DNA from: an uncultured Eubacteriales bacterium | GTDB lineage: Bacteria > Bacillota_A > Clostridia > Oscillospirales > Oscillospiraceae | Reading direction: 5' to 3' | DNA length: 19,229 nucleotides | Assembly (NCBI GenBank): GCA_949742895.1 | Contig: CATJRT010000188.1 | Span: 1 to 19,229 of the forward strand | Part shown: piece by piece, positions 1 to 8,494 of the stretch | Numbering within the stretch: the stretch's first letter is position 1 | How the letters are laid out: every line of letters begins with the position of its first letter | Made by a program: the position numbers and the translations under genes | The notes under the pieces: model-generated | The model's input: the letters and a program-made list of their open reading frames with translations, nothing else | What the model was told of the DNA's origin: nothing | Database searches by the model: none

Positions 1-336
<336 letters not shown>

Positions 337-340
337 TTAC

Positions 341-369
341 AGTGTATCATGTTTTTGCGGGTTTTGCAA
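341..369 (-). promoter_or_regulatory. SigA-type promoter for nifJ
   Basis: On the minus strand TTGCAA (369-364) and TACACT (346-341) are separated by exactly 17 bp, with a TG one base upstream of the -10, making it an extended -10. It directs transcription through the 295-319 inverted repeat into the oxidoreductase gene. Confidence 0.65.
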
Positions 370-461
370 TTCCTTATTGTGATTTTTTTACCAAAGGGCA
401 GAGCGTGGCTGTTACACGCCGAAGGTACGCTGCGGATAGGCAGCGTATTGCGGCCCGGTCC

Positions 462-490
462 TTGCGGTCCGGGAGAAAGCGTGATACAAT
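462..490 (+). promoter_or_regulatory. SigA-type promoter for the ComM-like gene
   Basis: TTGCGG (462-467), a 17-bp spacer and TACAAT (485-490) with an extended TGA in front. The -10 sits inside the small palindrome TGATACAATGTATCA (482-496). The start codon of the ComM-like gene is 31 bp further on. Confidence 0.6.
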
Positions 491-521
491 GTATCAATGT
501 TTGACGAAAGAGGTGGAGCCT

Positions 522-2045
522 ATGGTGTACAATGTGGTCTCGCTGGGTCTTCAGGGGGTATCAGGCTATCTGGTCGCCGCCGAGTGCGCCCTGTCCGGGG
601 GTCTGCCCGCCTTCGATGTAGTAGGCCTGCCCGACGCCGCCGTGAAAGAGGCTCGGGAGCGGGTGCGCTCCGCCATCAAGTCCAGCGGGTTTGATTTCCC
701 CGTCTCCCGTATCACCGTGAACCTGGCCCCCGCCGGACAGCGCAAGGCGGGCACAGTGTACGACCTGCCCATTTTGGTGGGTATTCTGGCGGCAGGTGGG
801 CAAATTTCGTTGAAAAACGAGCGGGAGTCTGCCTTCCTGGGGGAGCTGTCCCTGGATGGGCGGCTGCGTCCGGTGCCCGGTATGCTGCCCATGGCGCTGG
901 CAGCGAAGCGGGCGGGAGTGGATCGGCTGTTTGTTCCAGCGGACAACGCCCCAGAGGCCACCCTGGCGGATGGTCTGACGGTGTTTCCGGTGCGGACGGT
1001 GGAAGAGCTGGCGGGCCACCTGAACGGGGAGCGGCCTATTGCTTCCGCCCCGGTGTGGTGTCCGTTGGACCCGCCCCGGTCCGGCCCGGATTTCAGCGAG
1101 GTGAAGGGTCAGGAGCGCACCAAGCGGGCGCTGGAGGTGGCCGCCGCCGGGGGCCACCACATTCTGATGACGGGCAGTCCCGGCTCAGGCAAGTCCATGA
1201 TGGCCAAGCGCCTGCCCTCCATCCTGCCTGACCTGACCCGTGAGGAGGCGCTGGCCTGCACGGAGATATATTCCGTCATGGGCTTTACCACACGGGATCG
1301 GCCCATGGTCCGCCGCCGGCCCTTCCGCGCCCCCCACCACACCACCTCCGCCGCAGGGATGACCGGGGGCGGCTCTACCCCCCGGCCAGGAGAGATTTCC
1401 CTGGCCCACAATGGGGTGCTGTTTCTGGACGAGCTGCCCGAGTTCCGCTCCGACGTGCTGGAGGTGCTCCGCCAGCCCCTGGAGGACGGGCAGACCCAGA
1501 TTTCCCGTGTGTCCGGTTCGGTAACGTACCCCAGCCGGTTTATGCTGGTGTGCGCCATGAACCCCTGCAAGTGCGGCTGGTACGGCCACCCGTCTGGCCG
1601 GTGTACCTGTACGGAGCAGGCGGTCCGCCGCTACCTGTCCCGGTTATCGGGGCCTATGCTGGACCGCATCGACATCTGTGTGGACGTGCCCGCGCTGGAT
1701 TATGATGAGCTGTCCGGGGCCGCTGCCCCGGCAGAGTCCTCAGAGACCATCCGAGCGCGGGTGAATGCCGCCCGAAATATCCAGACTGCCCGGTACGGTC
1801 CAGACGGTCCCGCCTGCAACGCCCAAATGGGTCCCAAAGAGCTGCGGACGCACTGCAAGTTGGATGAGGGGGGTCAGCAGCTGATCCGGGGAGCCTACGA
1901 CCGGCTGGGGCTGACTGCCCGGAGCTCCGCCCGTATCCTCCGTGTGGCCCGGACCATCGCCGACCTGGACGGTGCGGCGGACATCGCTGTCCATCATTTA
2001 GCGGAGGCATTGCAGTACCGTCCTCCGGATCATCTGCGGGCTTGA
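522..2045 (+). CDS. comM: YifB/ComM family Mg-chelatase-like AAA+ ATPase
   Basis: A 507-residue protein of the YifB/ComM family. It opens with a Lon-protease-like fold domain (GLPAFDVVGLPDAAVKEARE, about residues 28-47) and then a Mg-chelatase-type AAA+ core with Walker A GSPGSGKS at 218-225 and Walker B LFLDE at 300-304. It ends with the Mg-chelatase C-terminal helical domain, including a CNPCKCGWYGHP-type cysteine motif. Family knowledge: ComM is a hexameric helicase that promotes branch migration during natural transformation; the role in Clostridia is less clear. I chose ATG 522 because it follows AAAGAGGTGGA; an in-frame extension back to 270 passes through the promoter and has no ribosome site. 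The length is normal for the family. The next gene starts 20 bp downstream and is probably co-transcribed. Confidence 0.93.
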   Translation: MVYNVVSLGLQGVSGYLVAAECALSGGLPAFDVVGLPDAAVKEARERVRSAIKSSGFDFPVSRITVNLAPAGQRKAGTVYDLPILVGILAAGGQISLKNERESAFLGELSLDGRLRPVPGMLPMALAAKRAGVDRLFVPADNAPEATLADGLTVFPVRTVEELAGHLNGERPIASAPVWCPLDPPRSGPDFSEVKGQERTKRALEVAAAGGHHILMTGSPGSGKSMMAKRLPSILPDLTREEALACTEIYSVMGFTTRDRPMVRRRPFRAPHHTTSAAGMTGGGSTPRPGEISLAHNGVLFLDELPEFRSDVLEVLRQPLEDGQTQISRVSGSVTYPSRFMLVCAMNPCKCGWYGHPSGRCTCTEQAVRRYLSRLSGPMLDRIDICVDVPALDYDELSGAAAPAESSETIRARVNAARNIQTARYGPDGPACNAQMGPKELRTHCKLDEGGQQLIRGAYDRLGLTARSSARILRVARTIADLDGAADIAVHHLAEALQYRPPDHLRA

Positions 2046-2065
2046 GAATCTGGAGGAGGGTACAT

Positions 2066-2425
2066 ATGAAAAAGTGGTATGACGAGGAATATGAGTTTGA
2101 AATCGAGGTGATTGGTTTCCTGCACGGCGACCACACTGAGCGGTACTGCCGGAATGGAGAGGAGATCGGGGACCGGTACACCTGCACCTACGGCTGTCCC
2201 GTCAACGGGGATGGTCAGGGAATATGCTCCAAGGCCATGACTGGGCTGTTTCCCATTATGGAGGCGGTCCGGAGCGGCGGAGACCTGGAGAACGTCGGCG
2301 GCGAGAGCAGGTACAGCAAGGTTGTGGTTTGTCCAGATGGCTGTGTGATGTTTCGGTTGACCGCAAAAAAGCTGGGCAATGAAAACTTTTTCAAGGGACA
2401 GTTTTTTGATGGTCCATTTCTTTAA
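2066..2425 (+). CDS. TIGR04076-like small cysteine-rich protein
   Basis: A 119-residue protein resembling the TIGR04076 family of uncharacterised Firmicute proteins. The features that suggest this are the YTCTYGCPVNGDGQGICS stretch (residues 38-55), the following MEAVRSGGDLENVGG, and VVCPDGCVMFRLTA near the end. Six cysteines (28, 40, 44, 54, 89, 93) in CxxxC-like arrangements suggest a metal or redox site, but this is inference. There is no signal peptide or membrane segment. The ATG at 2066 follows GGAGGAGGG with correct spacing. It sits 20 bp behind the ComM-like gene and ends just before a bidirectional terminator, so it is the last gene of that unit. Its function is unknown. Confidence 0.85.
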   Translation: MKKWYDEEYEFEIEVIGFLHGDHTERYCRNGEEIGDRYTCTYGCPVNGDGQGICSKAMTGLFPIMEAVRSGGDLENVGGESRYSKVVVCPDGCVMFRLTAKKLGNENFFKGQFFDGPFL

Positions 2426-2451
2426 TGTATTTTTGTTGCAGGAGCAGATGA

Positions 2452-2488
2452 AAAGCCTTCCCCGGCTGTGCCGGGGAAGGCTTTCTTT
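2452..2488. terminator. Bidirectional intrinsic terminator
   Basis: A perfect 15-bp stem (2452-2466 with 2470-2484) around a TGT loop, followed by CTTT on the plus strand and TTTTC on the minus strand. It separates two convergent units, and the ABC permease stop codon (2487-2489) lies at its right edge. Confidence 0.9.
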
Positions 2489-3218
2489 ACCGTTCCACCA
2501 TCTTCCGTTTGAACAACAGGATGGCTGCGGCCATCATTGCAGCCGCCCAGGCGGCCACGATCAGCAGGTGTCCGGGCAGAGCTGCCCAGTTTCCCGCCAG
2601 CGCGGCCTTGGCCCCGTCCACCCCATGGGCAAAGGGGAGCAGATAGGCCGCAGTTCTGAACGGTCCGCCAATCAGCGACAGGTCGAACCAGATGCCCGCC
2701 AGCCAAGCGGTGGCGTTGGTGAGGACGGCCCCGCACATACCGCCCACCTGCTTGTCGTTGAACAGGGTGCCGCAAAGCAGCCCCAGGGCGATGAACAACA
2801 GGGCGGAGGGCAGGAGGGACGCTGCCGCAGCCAGCAGCTCCCAGCTCAGGGGAAGGCCCAGGGCTACCGCCGCCCCCAGGCAGATGACAGTCTGCCCCGC
2901 CGCCATGGGGACCATGGGCAACAGGTAGCCCAGCAGGAAGTCCGCCGCCGTCATGGGAGAGGCCACCAGTCGGGACAGGAAGGCGGAGGTGCGATCCCGG
3001 GCCAGCAGCAGCCCGGAGAACAGGGCCAGGAACGTCAACCCGAAGAAGGCGATGCCTGGGGCCAGGGTATCCAGCTCGAAGATGTGCACCGGGACATTGC
3101 GCTGGATCAAGTTCATCAGCACCAGCAGCACCAGGGGAAAGCCCAGCCCGAAGAACATGGTCAGCGGGTCCCGGAGCAGCTCCTTTGTGTTGCGCTTTGC
3201 AAATGCCATTGCCCTCAT
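2487..3218 (-). CDS. ABC-2 type transporter permease
   Basis: A 243-residue integral membrane protein with about six hydrophobic segments, starting with GLGFPLVLLVLMNLI near residues 24-38 and ending with LLIVAAWAAAMMAAAILLF before a basic tail (KRKMVER). The topology and the LVASPMTAADFLLGYLLP loop fit the ABC-2 permease family, the membrane half of exporters for drugs, lipids, antibiotics or polysaccharides. Its ATG overlaps the stop of the ATPase gene by four bases (ATGA), so the two are translationally coupled and should form one exporter. The substrate cannot be told from sequence. It is the last gene of the operon and runs into the terminator at 2452-2488. Confidence 0.92.
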   Translation of the reverse strand: MRAMAFAKRNTKELLRDPLTMFFGLGFPLVLLVLMNLIQRNVPVHIFELDTLAPGIAFFGLTFLALFSGLLLARDRTSAFLSRLVASPMTAADFLLGYLLPMVPMAAGQTVICLGAAVALGLPLSWELLAAAASLLPSALLFIALGLLCGTLFNDKQVGGMCGAVLTNATAWLAGIWFDLSLIGGPFRTAAYLLPFAHGVDGAKAALAGNWAALPGHLLIVAAWAAAMMAAAILLFKRKMVER

Positions 3219-3934
3219 GATGCCATCTCCTCTCCAGCCAGTGCTAAAAAGGCGTCTTCAAAGGTGTCCCGGCCCGCCAAAACCCTCAGCTCCGCTGCGG
3301 TTCCAACGGCCCGGAGACGGCCTGCATTCATGACGCCGATGCGGTCGGCCAGGGACTCCGCTTCCTCCAGATAGTGGGTGGTGAGGATGATGGCGGTATG
3401 TCCCTTCAGCCCCCGGATGACGTCCCACAGCTCCCGCCGGACCAGCACGTCCAGTCCCAGGGTGGGCTCGTCCAGGAACAGCACCTCCGGGCAGGACACC
3501 AGAGCCATGGCGATGGACAGCCGCCGCTGCCACCCGCCGGACAGGGTCCTGGCCCGGTGCTTTGCCCAGGGTACAAGGCCGAGCTGCTCCATTACTTCTC
3601 CGGTTCTGGCCTTCGGCTGACCGTAGATGTTTGCCATCAGCTCCAGGTTTTCCCCCACTGTCAGGTTGGGGGCTATGGCCGTCTCCTGGGGGGATATGGC
3701 CAGCACCTCCTTGGCCTGGTGGCTTTGGGTGCGGACGCTGTGCCCCATCAGCTCTGCGTCCCCCTCGGTGGGGACGGTGAGGCAGGACAGCATTTTGATT
3801 GTCGTGGATTTTCCGGCCCCATTGACCCCCAACAGGGCGAACACCTCCCCTGCCGGGATGGACAGCTCCAGCCGGTCCACCGCCCTGCGGCCTCCATATT
3901 CCTTGGTAAGGCCCAGAATTTGAATTGCATTCAC
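3215..3934 (-). CDS. ABC transporter ATP-binding protein
   Basis: A 239-residue ABC ATPase with all expected elements: Walker A GVNGAGKST (36-44), Q-loop glutamine 83, signature LSGGWQR (131-137), Walker B VLFLDE (151-156) and H-switch His187. It belongs to the drug/lipid exporter class (CcmA-like) that pairs with ABC-2 permeases. The start is GTG at 3934-3932, preceded by AAAGGAGGAAG; the GTG overlaps the stop of the AbrB-like gene by four bases (GTGA). The 3' end overlaps the permease start. The order regulator-ATPase-permease with overlaps at both junctions indicates a single tightly coupled transcript. Confidence 0.96.
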   Translation of the reverse strand: MNAIQILGLTKEYGGRRAVDRLELSIPAGEVFALLGVNGAGKSTTIKMLSCLTVPTEGDAELMGHSVRTQSHQAKEVLAISPQETAIAPNLTVGENLELMANIYGQPKARTGEVMEQLGLVPWAKHRARTLSGGWQRRLSIAMALVSCPEVLFLDEPTLGLDVLVRRELWDVIRGLKGHTAIILTTHYLEEAESLADRIGVMNAGRLRAVGTAAELRVLAGRDTFEDAFLALAGEEMAS

Positions 3935-4170
3935 GGCTTTTCTTCCTCCTTTTGCGCCGCTCGACCCTGACGCAGCGATTCATCCATAAAATTCATCATA
4001 CCGTCGAAGCCCACAATGGCAATACCCTTCTTTTTGTCCGCCATGAGCAGCAGGCTGTCTCCCGGCTCGATCTCGAACAGGTCCCGCACCTCCTTGGGGA
4101 TGACGATCTGACCCTTGTCCCCCACCCGCACGGTGGAGAGGAACTGGTCTTTGGGTAGCTTCATCTTCAA
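3931..4170 (-). CDS. AbrB/SpoVT-family DNA-binding regulator
   Basis: A protein of 79 residues if it starts at TTG 4170. It has a SpoVT-AbrB swapped-hairpin DNA-binding domain: STVRVGDKGQIVIPKEVRDLF at about residues 12-32, then EPGDSLLL. The C-terminal tail is charged (KEEEKP). I prefer TTG 4170 because GGGAGG lies seven bases upstream; ATG 4164 gives 77 residues, and ATG 4185 gives 84 but would place the ribosome site inside the gene. Such small regulators at the head of ABC exporter operons usually control their own operon (inference). It could also be an antitoxin-like MazE-type domain, but no toxin gene adjoins it. Confidence 0.88.
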   Translation of the reverse strand: MKMKLPKDQFLSTVRVGDKGQIVIPKEVRDLFEIEPGDSLLLMADKKKGIAIVGFDGMMNFMDESLRQGRAAQKEEEKP

Positions 4171-4205
4171 TGTGATTCCTCCCATTAGTTAAACTTTTCC
4201 CACTT

Positions 4206-4234
4206 ATTATAACTCGGGGAACCGCGGCTGTCAA
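4206..4234 (-). promoter_or_regulatory. Consensus SigA promoter of the AbrB-ABC operon
   Basis: On the minus strand TTGACA (4234-4229), a 17-bp spacer and TATAAT (4211-4206): an exact match to consensus at both hexamers. It lies 36 bp upstream of the TTG start. A promoter this strong in front of an exporter operon with its own DNA-binding protein suggests the operon is normally held off by repression. The region 4171-4326 otherwise holds only this promoter and the two ribosome sites. Confidence 0.85.
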
Positions 4235-4326
4235 GAGGGAAGCTGTGGGCTCTGCCCCGCCGGGCCTGTTCCGGTGCAGTTCTTTTCCGTCAGCCTCGCG
4301 CATAAGGTGCAGGGAGGTGAATTCAT

Positions 4327-5502
4327 ATGCGAAAGAAACGGACAAGTAGGCCCCTGCTGCGCTCCCTGCGGCTGGGCGCGGCGGTATTTGTGGGTGGACT
4401 GGCAGTGTGGCTGATGTGGCTGGTGGGGGACCCCGCCGCCGCCCTTCAGGAGCTGGGAGAGCTGGTGGACATGGCTCAGGTGGCCACAATGCTGCTGTCG
4501 GAGGAGCTGGGGATGGAGGCGGACTCCGGTGGGCTGTCCGGCTGGGACAGGCTGGTGCTGGCCCAATCCTCCCTGCTGGGCGGACCTGTTCCTTCGGAGG
4601 AGCCGGAGCCGTCCCCCACGCTCCCACCGGCCCCCACTCCCACGCCGGAGCTGGAGCCGCCGGACAACAGCGAGGACGGTGAGCTGCCCCTCACCACCAC
4701 CGCGCCGGATGACATCATCCCCAGGACCATGGTGGCCGGAAGCTCCGCAAAATACGTCACGTCCGGAAATGTGTCCATCTACAATCATACGGACTATACA
4801 TTGGATATCGACGCGTTGTTAGCTGTCGCACCGGAGCTTTCCAACGAGGGGGAGGGACCGAAAATTTTGATCTATCACTCCCATGCCACTGAGGCGTATA
4901 CCCAGGACGGCACCGATATGTATGAGGAAAGCGACAGCTACCGCACCCTGAATACCCGGCAGAACATGGTCCGTATTGGGGAGGAGATGAAGGATGTGTT
5001 CGAGGCGGCGGGCATCGAGGTGCTCCACGACACCACTTTGTACGACTACCCCAGCTACAATGAGGCATACAAGCGCTCGGTGGAAGGGGTAGCGGCGGCG
5101 CTGGAGGAGTATCCATCCATCGTGCTGCTGCTGGATGTCCACCGGGACGCGCTGGTGGCCAGCGACGGTACCATCTATAAGGCGGTGGCGGGTACGGTGG
5201 ACAACTGCGCCCAGGTGATGATGGTGATGGGTAGCGACGCCACCGGCCAGACCCATCCAAACTGGAAGGTGAACCTGGCTCTGGCGGTGGAAATCCAGAA
5301 AACCGTGTCCGACCAGTGGGGCACCCTGGCCCGGCCCACGGTACTGCGCACCTCCCGGTTCAACCAGCACCTGTCCACCGGGGCCATCCTGGTAGAGGTG
5401 GGCACCCACGGAAACACCCTCCAGGAGGCCATCACCGCCGCGAGGCTGTACGCCGGGGCCATCGCGGAGCTGATGACGGGGGAGTCTGTGCAAAGCCCTT
5501 GA
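4327..5502 (+). CDS. spoIIP: Stage II sporulation protein P (SpoIIP) amidase/endopeptidase
   Basis: A 391-residue protein with a basic N-terminus, one membrane anchor (LGAAVFVGGLAVWLMWLV, residues 16-33) and an acidic proline-rich linker (about 86-118). The SpoIIP catalytic domain follows, with YHSHATEAYT (183-192), LLLDVHRDA (267-275) and VEVGTHGNT (356-364) supplying the zinc-site histidines and glutamates. Family knowledge: SpoIIP acts with SpoIID and SpoIIM in the mother-cell membrane to degrade septal peptidoglycan during engulfment. The ATG follows GGGAGGTGA. It is a single gene here, without the gpr neighbour seen in Bacillus. I could not find a convincing SigE promoter in the 140 bp upstream. 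Confidence 0.95.
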   Translation: MRKKRTSRPLLRSLRLGAAVFVGGLAVWLMWLVGDPAAALQELGELVDMAQVATMLLSEELGMEADSGGLSGWDRLVLAQSSLLGGPVPSEEPEPSPTLPPAPTPTPELEPPDNSEDGELPLTTTAPDDIIPRTMVAGSSAKYVTSGNVSIYNHTDYTLDIDALLAVAPELSNEGEGPKILIYHSHATEAYTQDGTDMYEESDSYRTLNTRQNMVRIGEEMKDVFEAAGIEVLHDTTLYDYPSYNEAYKRSVEGVAAALEEYPSIVLLLDVHRDALVASDGTIYKAVAGTVDNCAQVMMVMGSDATGQTHPNWKVNLALAVEIQKTVSDQWGTLARPTVLRTSRFNQHLSTGAILVEVGTHGNTLQEAITAARLYAGAIAELMTGESVQSP

Positions 5503-5527
5503 CAGTCTGAATAAAATGGTTTACAAT
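5499..5527 (+). promoter_or_regulatory. SigA-type promoter for the LRR/SLH surface protein
   Basis: TTGACA (5499-5504), a 17-bp spacer and TACAAT (5522-5527). The -35 overlaps the spoIIP stop codon (5500-5502). The promoter is bracketed by a 7-bp inverted repeat, GACAGTC at 5501-5507 and GACTGTC at 5531-5537, exactly 30 bp apart, which could be an operator pair. Confidence 0.8.
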
Positions 5528-5583
5528 ATAGACTGTCCTGCGATATGCGGCGGCAAAATAGAATACGAAAGGATATGAGCGGA

Positions 5584-7065
5584 ATGAAGAAACTGACAGT
5601 TCTCCTGCTGGCGGCGGCGCTGTGTCTGGGGCTGTGCGCGCCGGCCTTCGCGGCGGACGGCGGAGATACCCTCAGCGGCTCCTGCGGGAAGTACCTGATT
5701 TGGACCTTTGACAAGACCACCGGCACGCTGACCATCAGCGGAAAGGGCGGGATGGACTACTGGAGCGGCGACCCCCGCCGCGACCCCTCTCCCTGGCAGG
5801 GGTTTATACAGGAGATTCGCGCTGTGGTTATCGAGGAAGGCGTGACCTCCATCAGCATGGGTGCGTTCTGCTATGCTGTGAACCTGACACGGGTGGAGAT
5901 ACCCAAAAGCGTGACGGAGATCGGCCCCGCCGCGTTTAAAGATACGCTGTGGCTGAAAAGTCTGGGGGAGTTCGCTGTCGTCAACGGCATCCTCTTCGAA
6001 TATCAGGGCGACGGGGGAAGGGTGGTCATCCCGGAGGGCGTAACCGGCATCACCTCCAATGCGTTTTCGGAAAACAGGACAATAACCAGCATGATTATCC
6101 CGGAGGGTGTGACCGCTCTGGGACAGGCTGCGTTTCAAAACTGTGAAAATCTGGCCGAGATCGACTTTCCCACTACCCTGCGGAGGATCGGAGCGTTCTG
6201 CTTTGAGGGGACGAAGTGGTTGGACGAGCAGCTGAAAAAGAGCGATCTCGCCGTGGCGGGAAACGTGGTGCTGGAATATCACGGGGATGGCGGCAATGTG
6301 GTCATCCCGGAGGGCGTGGTCACGCTTGCGGACAACGCCTTCGGCTGGTTCATTTTTGCGGAGGGGACCCTGGACAGCATCACCGTCCCGGCCAGTATGC
6401 TGGACCTGAACGCGGACAGGGCCTTTACCAGCTACTGGCCTCCCAAGTCCGTCACCTACGAAGGCGGCGTGGACCAGTGGAATAAAGTGGAGAACACCCA
6501 GTGGTTAACGGAAAACAACATCCCCGTCCACTGCATTGGTGTCACAGATCCCGCACGAGTGTTCAGCGACATGGAGACAAACGCATTCTACCTCAAGGGT
6601 GTGGCCTGGGCGGTGCAGAATGAGGTCACTACCGGCAAGACCGCCACCACCTTCGCCCCCAAGGAGAACTGTACCCACGGGCAGATTCTGACCTTCCTCT
6701 GGCGGGCGGCGGGCAAGCCGGAGTCCAGTGTGGTTCTGCCCTTTGCGGTGAAGGACGGCGCGTACTATCTGGAGGCGGCAAAATGGGGCTATGAGCGGGG
6801 GATGATCGGCAAAACGTTCTATCCGGACGCCATATGCAACCGGGTGGACGCAGTGAATTATATTTGGCAGGCGCAGAACAAGCCCTATGAAGTTTATGAC
6901 GGGCGTTTTACCGATGTGCCCGCCAACTCCCCTTACGCTCAGGCCGTGGCCTGGGCGGTGCAGAATAACGTCACAACCGGTGCGACGGCTGACACGTTTG
7001 ATCCCAACGGTATCTGCAATCGGGGCCAGATTGTCACCTTCCTGGAGCGGGCCTACAATAAATAA
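5584..7065 (+). CDS. Secreted leucine-rich-repeat (BspA-type) protein with SLH domains
   Basis: A 493-residue protein with a clear signal peptide (MKKLTVLLLAAALCLGLCAPAFA, cleavage likely after Ala23). The middle contains BspA/LRR_5-type repeats with the VVIPEGV and IPKSVTEIG signatures and two longer internal repeats (…EYQGDGGRVVIPEGV and …EYHGDGGNVVIPEGV). The C-terminus has three S-layer-homology-like repeats from about residue 320, two of them ending in the near-identical ICNR and WAVQN..TTG motifs. It is probably exported and held on the cell wall, exposing an LRR surface for adhesion or binding (inference). I chose ATG 5584 because AAAGGA lies 10 bases upstream; ATG 5575 is too close to it and ATG 5545 lacks a ribosome site. 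Confidence 0.9.
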   Translation: MKKLTVLLLAAALCLGLCAPAFAADGGDTLSGSCGKYLIWTFDKTTGTLTISGKGGMDYWSGDPRRDPSPWQGFIQEIRAVVIEEGVTSISMGAFCYAVNLTRVEIPKSVTEIGPAAFKDTLWLKSLGEFAVVNGILFEYQGDGGRVVIPEGVTGITSNAFSENRTITSMIIPEGVTALGQAAFQNCENLAEIDFPTTLRRIGAFCFEGTKWLDEQLKKSDLAVAGNVVLEYHGDGGNVVIPEGVVTLADNAFGWFIFAEGTLDSITVPASMLDLNADRAFTSYWPPKSVTYEGGVDQWNKVENTQWLTENNIPVHCIGVTDPARVFSDMETNAFYLKGVAWAVQNEVTTGKTATTFAPKENCTHGQILTFLWRAAGKPESSVVLPFAVKDGAYYLEAAKWGYERGMIGKTFYPDAICNRVDAVNYIWQAQNKPYEVYDGRFTDVPANSPYAQAVAWAVQNNVTTGATADTFDPNGICNRGQIVTFLERAYNK

Positions 7066-7073
7066 GTGAAACC

Positions 7074-7105
7074 AAACGGCCCACCCCGGACGGGGTGGGC
7101 TGTTT
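7074..7105 (+). terminator. Intrinsic terminator after the LRR/SLH gene
   Basis: AAACGGCCCACCCC pairs with GGGGTGGGCTGTTT across a short loop, giving about 14 bp with one G-U pair, eight bases after the stop codon. The tail is short (TGTTTG), so efficiency is uncertain. Confidence 0.8.
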
Positions 7106-7165
7106 GCGGAAGCGGGCCATATCAATGAGAAAGAGCTGCCGGCGGAATGTCTGCCGGGACAACAC

Positions 7166-7192
7166 AAAGACCCGCACATAGGGCGGGCCTTT
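7166..7192 (-). terminator. Intrinsic terminator of the Lrp-aminotransferase-DUF1015 operon
   Basis: On the minus strand AAAGGCCCGC (7192-7183) pairs with GCGGGTCTTT (7175-7166) around a 7-base loop, with one G-U pair. It lies six bases past the DUF1015 stop codon. The U-tract is weak. Confidence 0.7.
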
Positions 7193-7198
7193 GGCATA

Positions 7199-8488
7199 TT
7201 ACCGAATCTTCCGGGCCTCCAGGTAAAAGCGCTTGTCGTGGGGCTCGCCCATGGAAAAGGTCTTGCGGGGGAGGACACCGCCATGGATGACGCTGGGGAA
7301 CAGCGCCTCCTTGGCCATAGGGGGCAGCAGGAAGGCCAGGTTGCCGGGCCGGGCGGCGAACTCACGGGTCACATCCTCGCCGTGTATGTAGTCCACCCGG
7401 CCGGGATGGGTGGTGAGATAGGCGTCCAGAAAGTCCTGGAGCGCGGCCACAGGCAGATGGGCGGCGTTCTTTGGGACGGTAATGACGCCCTCGCCTCCGG
7501 CGTAGACGTACCGCAGGGGGTGCCCGTTCCCTGCGGGGGCCGCGCCCCGGCGGGAGCCGGGATAGCAGCGTACCAGCGCGTCCAGCAGGGGTTCTGGTTC
7601 GGTGTGGAATACCACCCGGTGGATGGGCTCGAACTCCAGGCTACCGTCGTGGAGGTTGATCAGCTCGCATAGGGCGAACCGGGCGGGCAGGCTGTCCCAC
7701 TTCTCCGGGGGATGAAGGCGCTTTTGCCGTTCATAGCATTCCTTGGCAGTGGCCAGAGAGTGGTTGCCGTCCCCTACGGAGAACAGCATCACCGGCTGGC
7801 TTTCAGTGCCGTACCGGGCGTTGAAGGCGGCAGGGTCAGCCAGGGCAGACAGGGCGGAGGCCACCCGCTCCAATTGGGAGTCCCCCAGCTTCCAGCCCTG
7901 AATGTGCCCGCCCTGCTCCATCAGTTCGAAGTCGTAGAGCAACTCCATGGAGCCGGTCTGGGTGGACAGCGGCTCGATGACGGTGCAGTCCGGGTCGTCG
8001 GCGAGCAGCATGGCATGGGGCAGCTCGATGGGAGCGTTTTTCCGCACTGCCACGCGGGGCGGGATGCGGGAGAGTACCACGCCCTCGGTGGCGCGGATCA
8101 TCACGTCGGACCCCGGCTCGTAGTCATAGGCGCTGAGGTCCGCCATGCCCACCAGCCCCCGGCGCACCTTACCGCAGGCCAAGGTGCGCTCCACGTAGAT
8201 CATGGAGTCCGGCAGGGTTTTGAAGCGGCCTTCCCGAACATAGCGGGACATGGTGCTGTTGATGTCCATGATGTCCATCTCCACCTCTGGTCCGTCCAGG
8301 CTGCTCTCGGGCAGGATGAGGCGCAGGGAGGAAGGGGCGTGACCCACCCGCTCCTCCACCCGCTGCCAGTATTCGGGCTGGGATGTGTACTGGTCGCAGG
8401 CTACCACCGACCACCTGTCGTAGTCGCAGTCCTGGGGCAGCAGGATATCGGCGGGCTTGAAGGGGAGCTGTTCAAAACCGTTTGTCAT
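7199..8488 (-). CDS. DUF1015 family protein
   Basis: A 429-residue protein matching the DUF1015 family (PF06245). It opens with FKPADILLPQDCDYDRWSVVACDQY, and the conserved VGDGNHSLATAK motif is at about 238-249. There is no signal peptide or membrane segment, so it should be cytosolic. The biochemical role is not established. From memory, DUF1015 genes often adjoin serA/serC, and the D-G-[HN]-H motif resembles that of ParB/SerK-fold serine kinases, so a role in serine or phosphoserine metabolism is plausible; both points need checking. The ATG lies only 6 bp after the stop of the EF-Tu-domain-2-like gene, so translation is probably coupled. It is the last gene of the operon. Confidence 0.9.
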   Translation of the reverse strand: MTNGFEQLPFKPADILLPQDCDYDRWSVVACDQYTSQPEYWQRVEERVGHAPSSLRLILPESSLDGPEVEMDIMDINSTMSRYVREGRFKTLPDSMIYVERTLACGKVRRGLVGMADLSAYDYEPGSDVMIRATEGVVLSRIPPRVAVRKNAPIELPHAMLLADDPDCTVIEPLSTQTGSMELLYDFELMEQGGHIQGWKLGDSQLERVASALSALADPAAFNARYGTESQPVMLFSVGDGNHSLATAKECYERQKRLHPPEKWDSLPARFALCELINLHDGSLEFEPIHRVVFHTEPEPLLDALVRCYPGSRRGAAPAGNGHPLRYVYAGGEGVITVPKNAAHLPVAALQDFLDAYLTTHPGRVDYIHGEDVTREFAARPGNLAFLLPPMAKEALFPSVIHGGVLPRKTFSMGEPHDKRFYLEARKIR

Positions 8489-8494
8489 CTCACG

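Noticed and set aside
4301..4308. SigE -10 (CATAAGGT) for spoIIP
   Set aside because: It has no matching -35 at 14 bp and would start transcription almost at the ribosome site.
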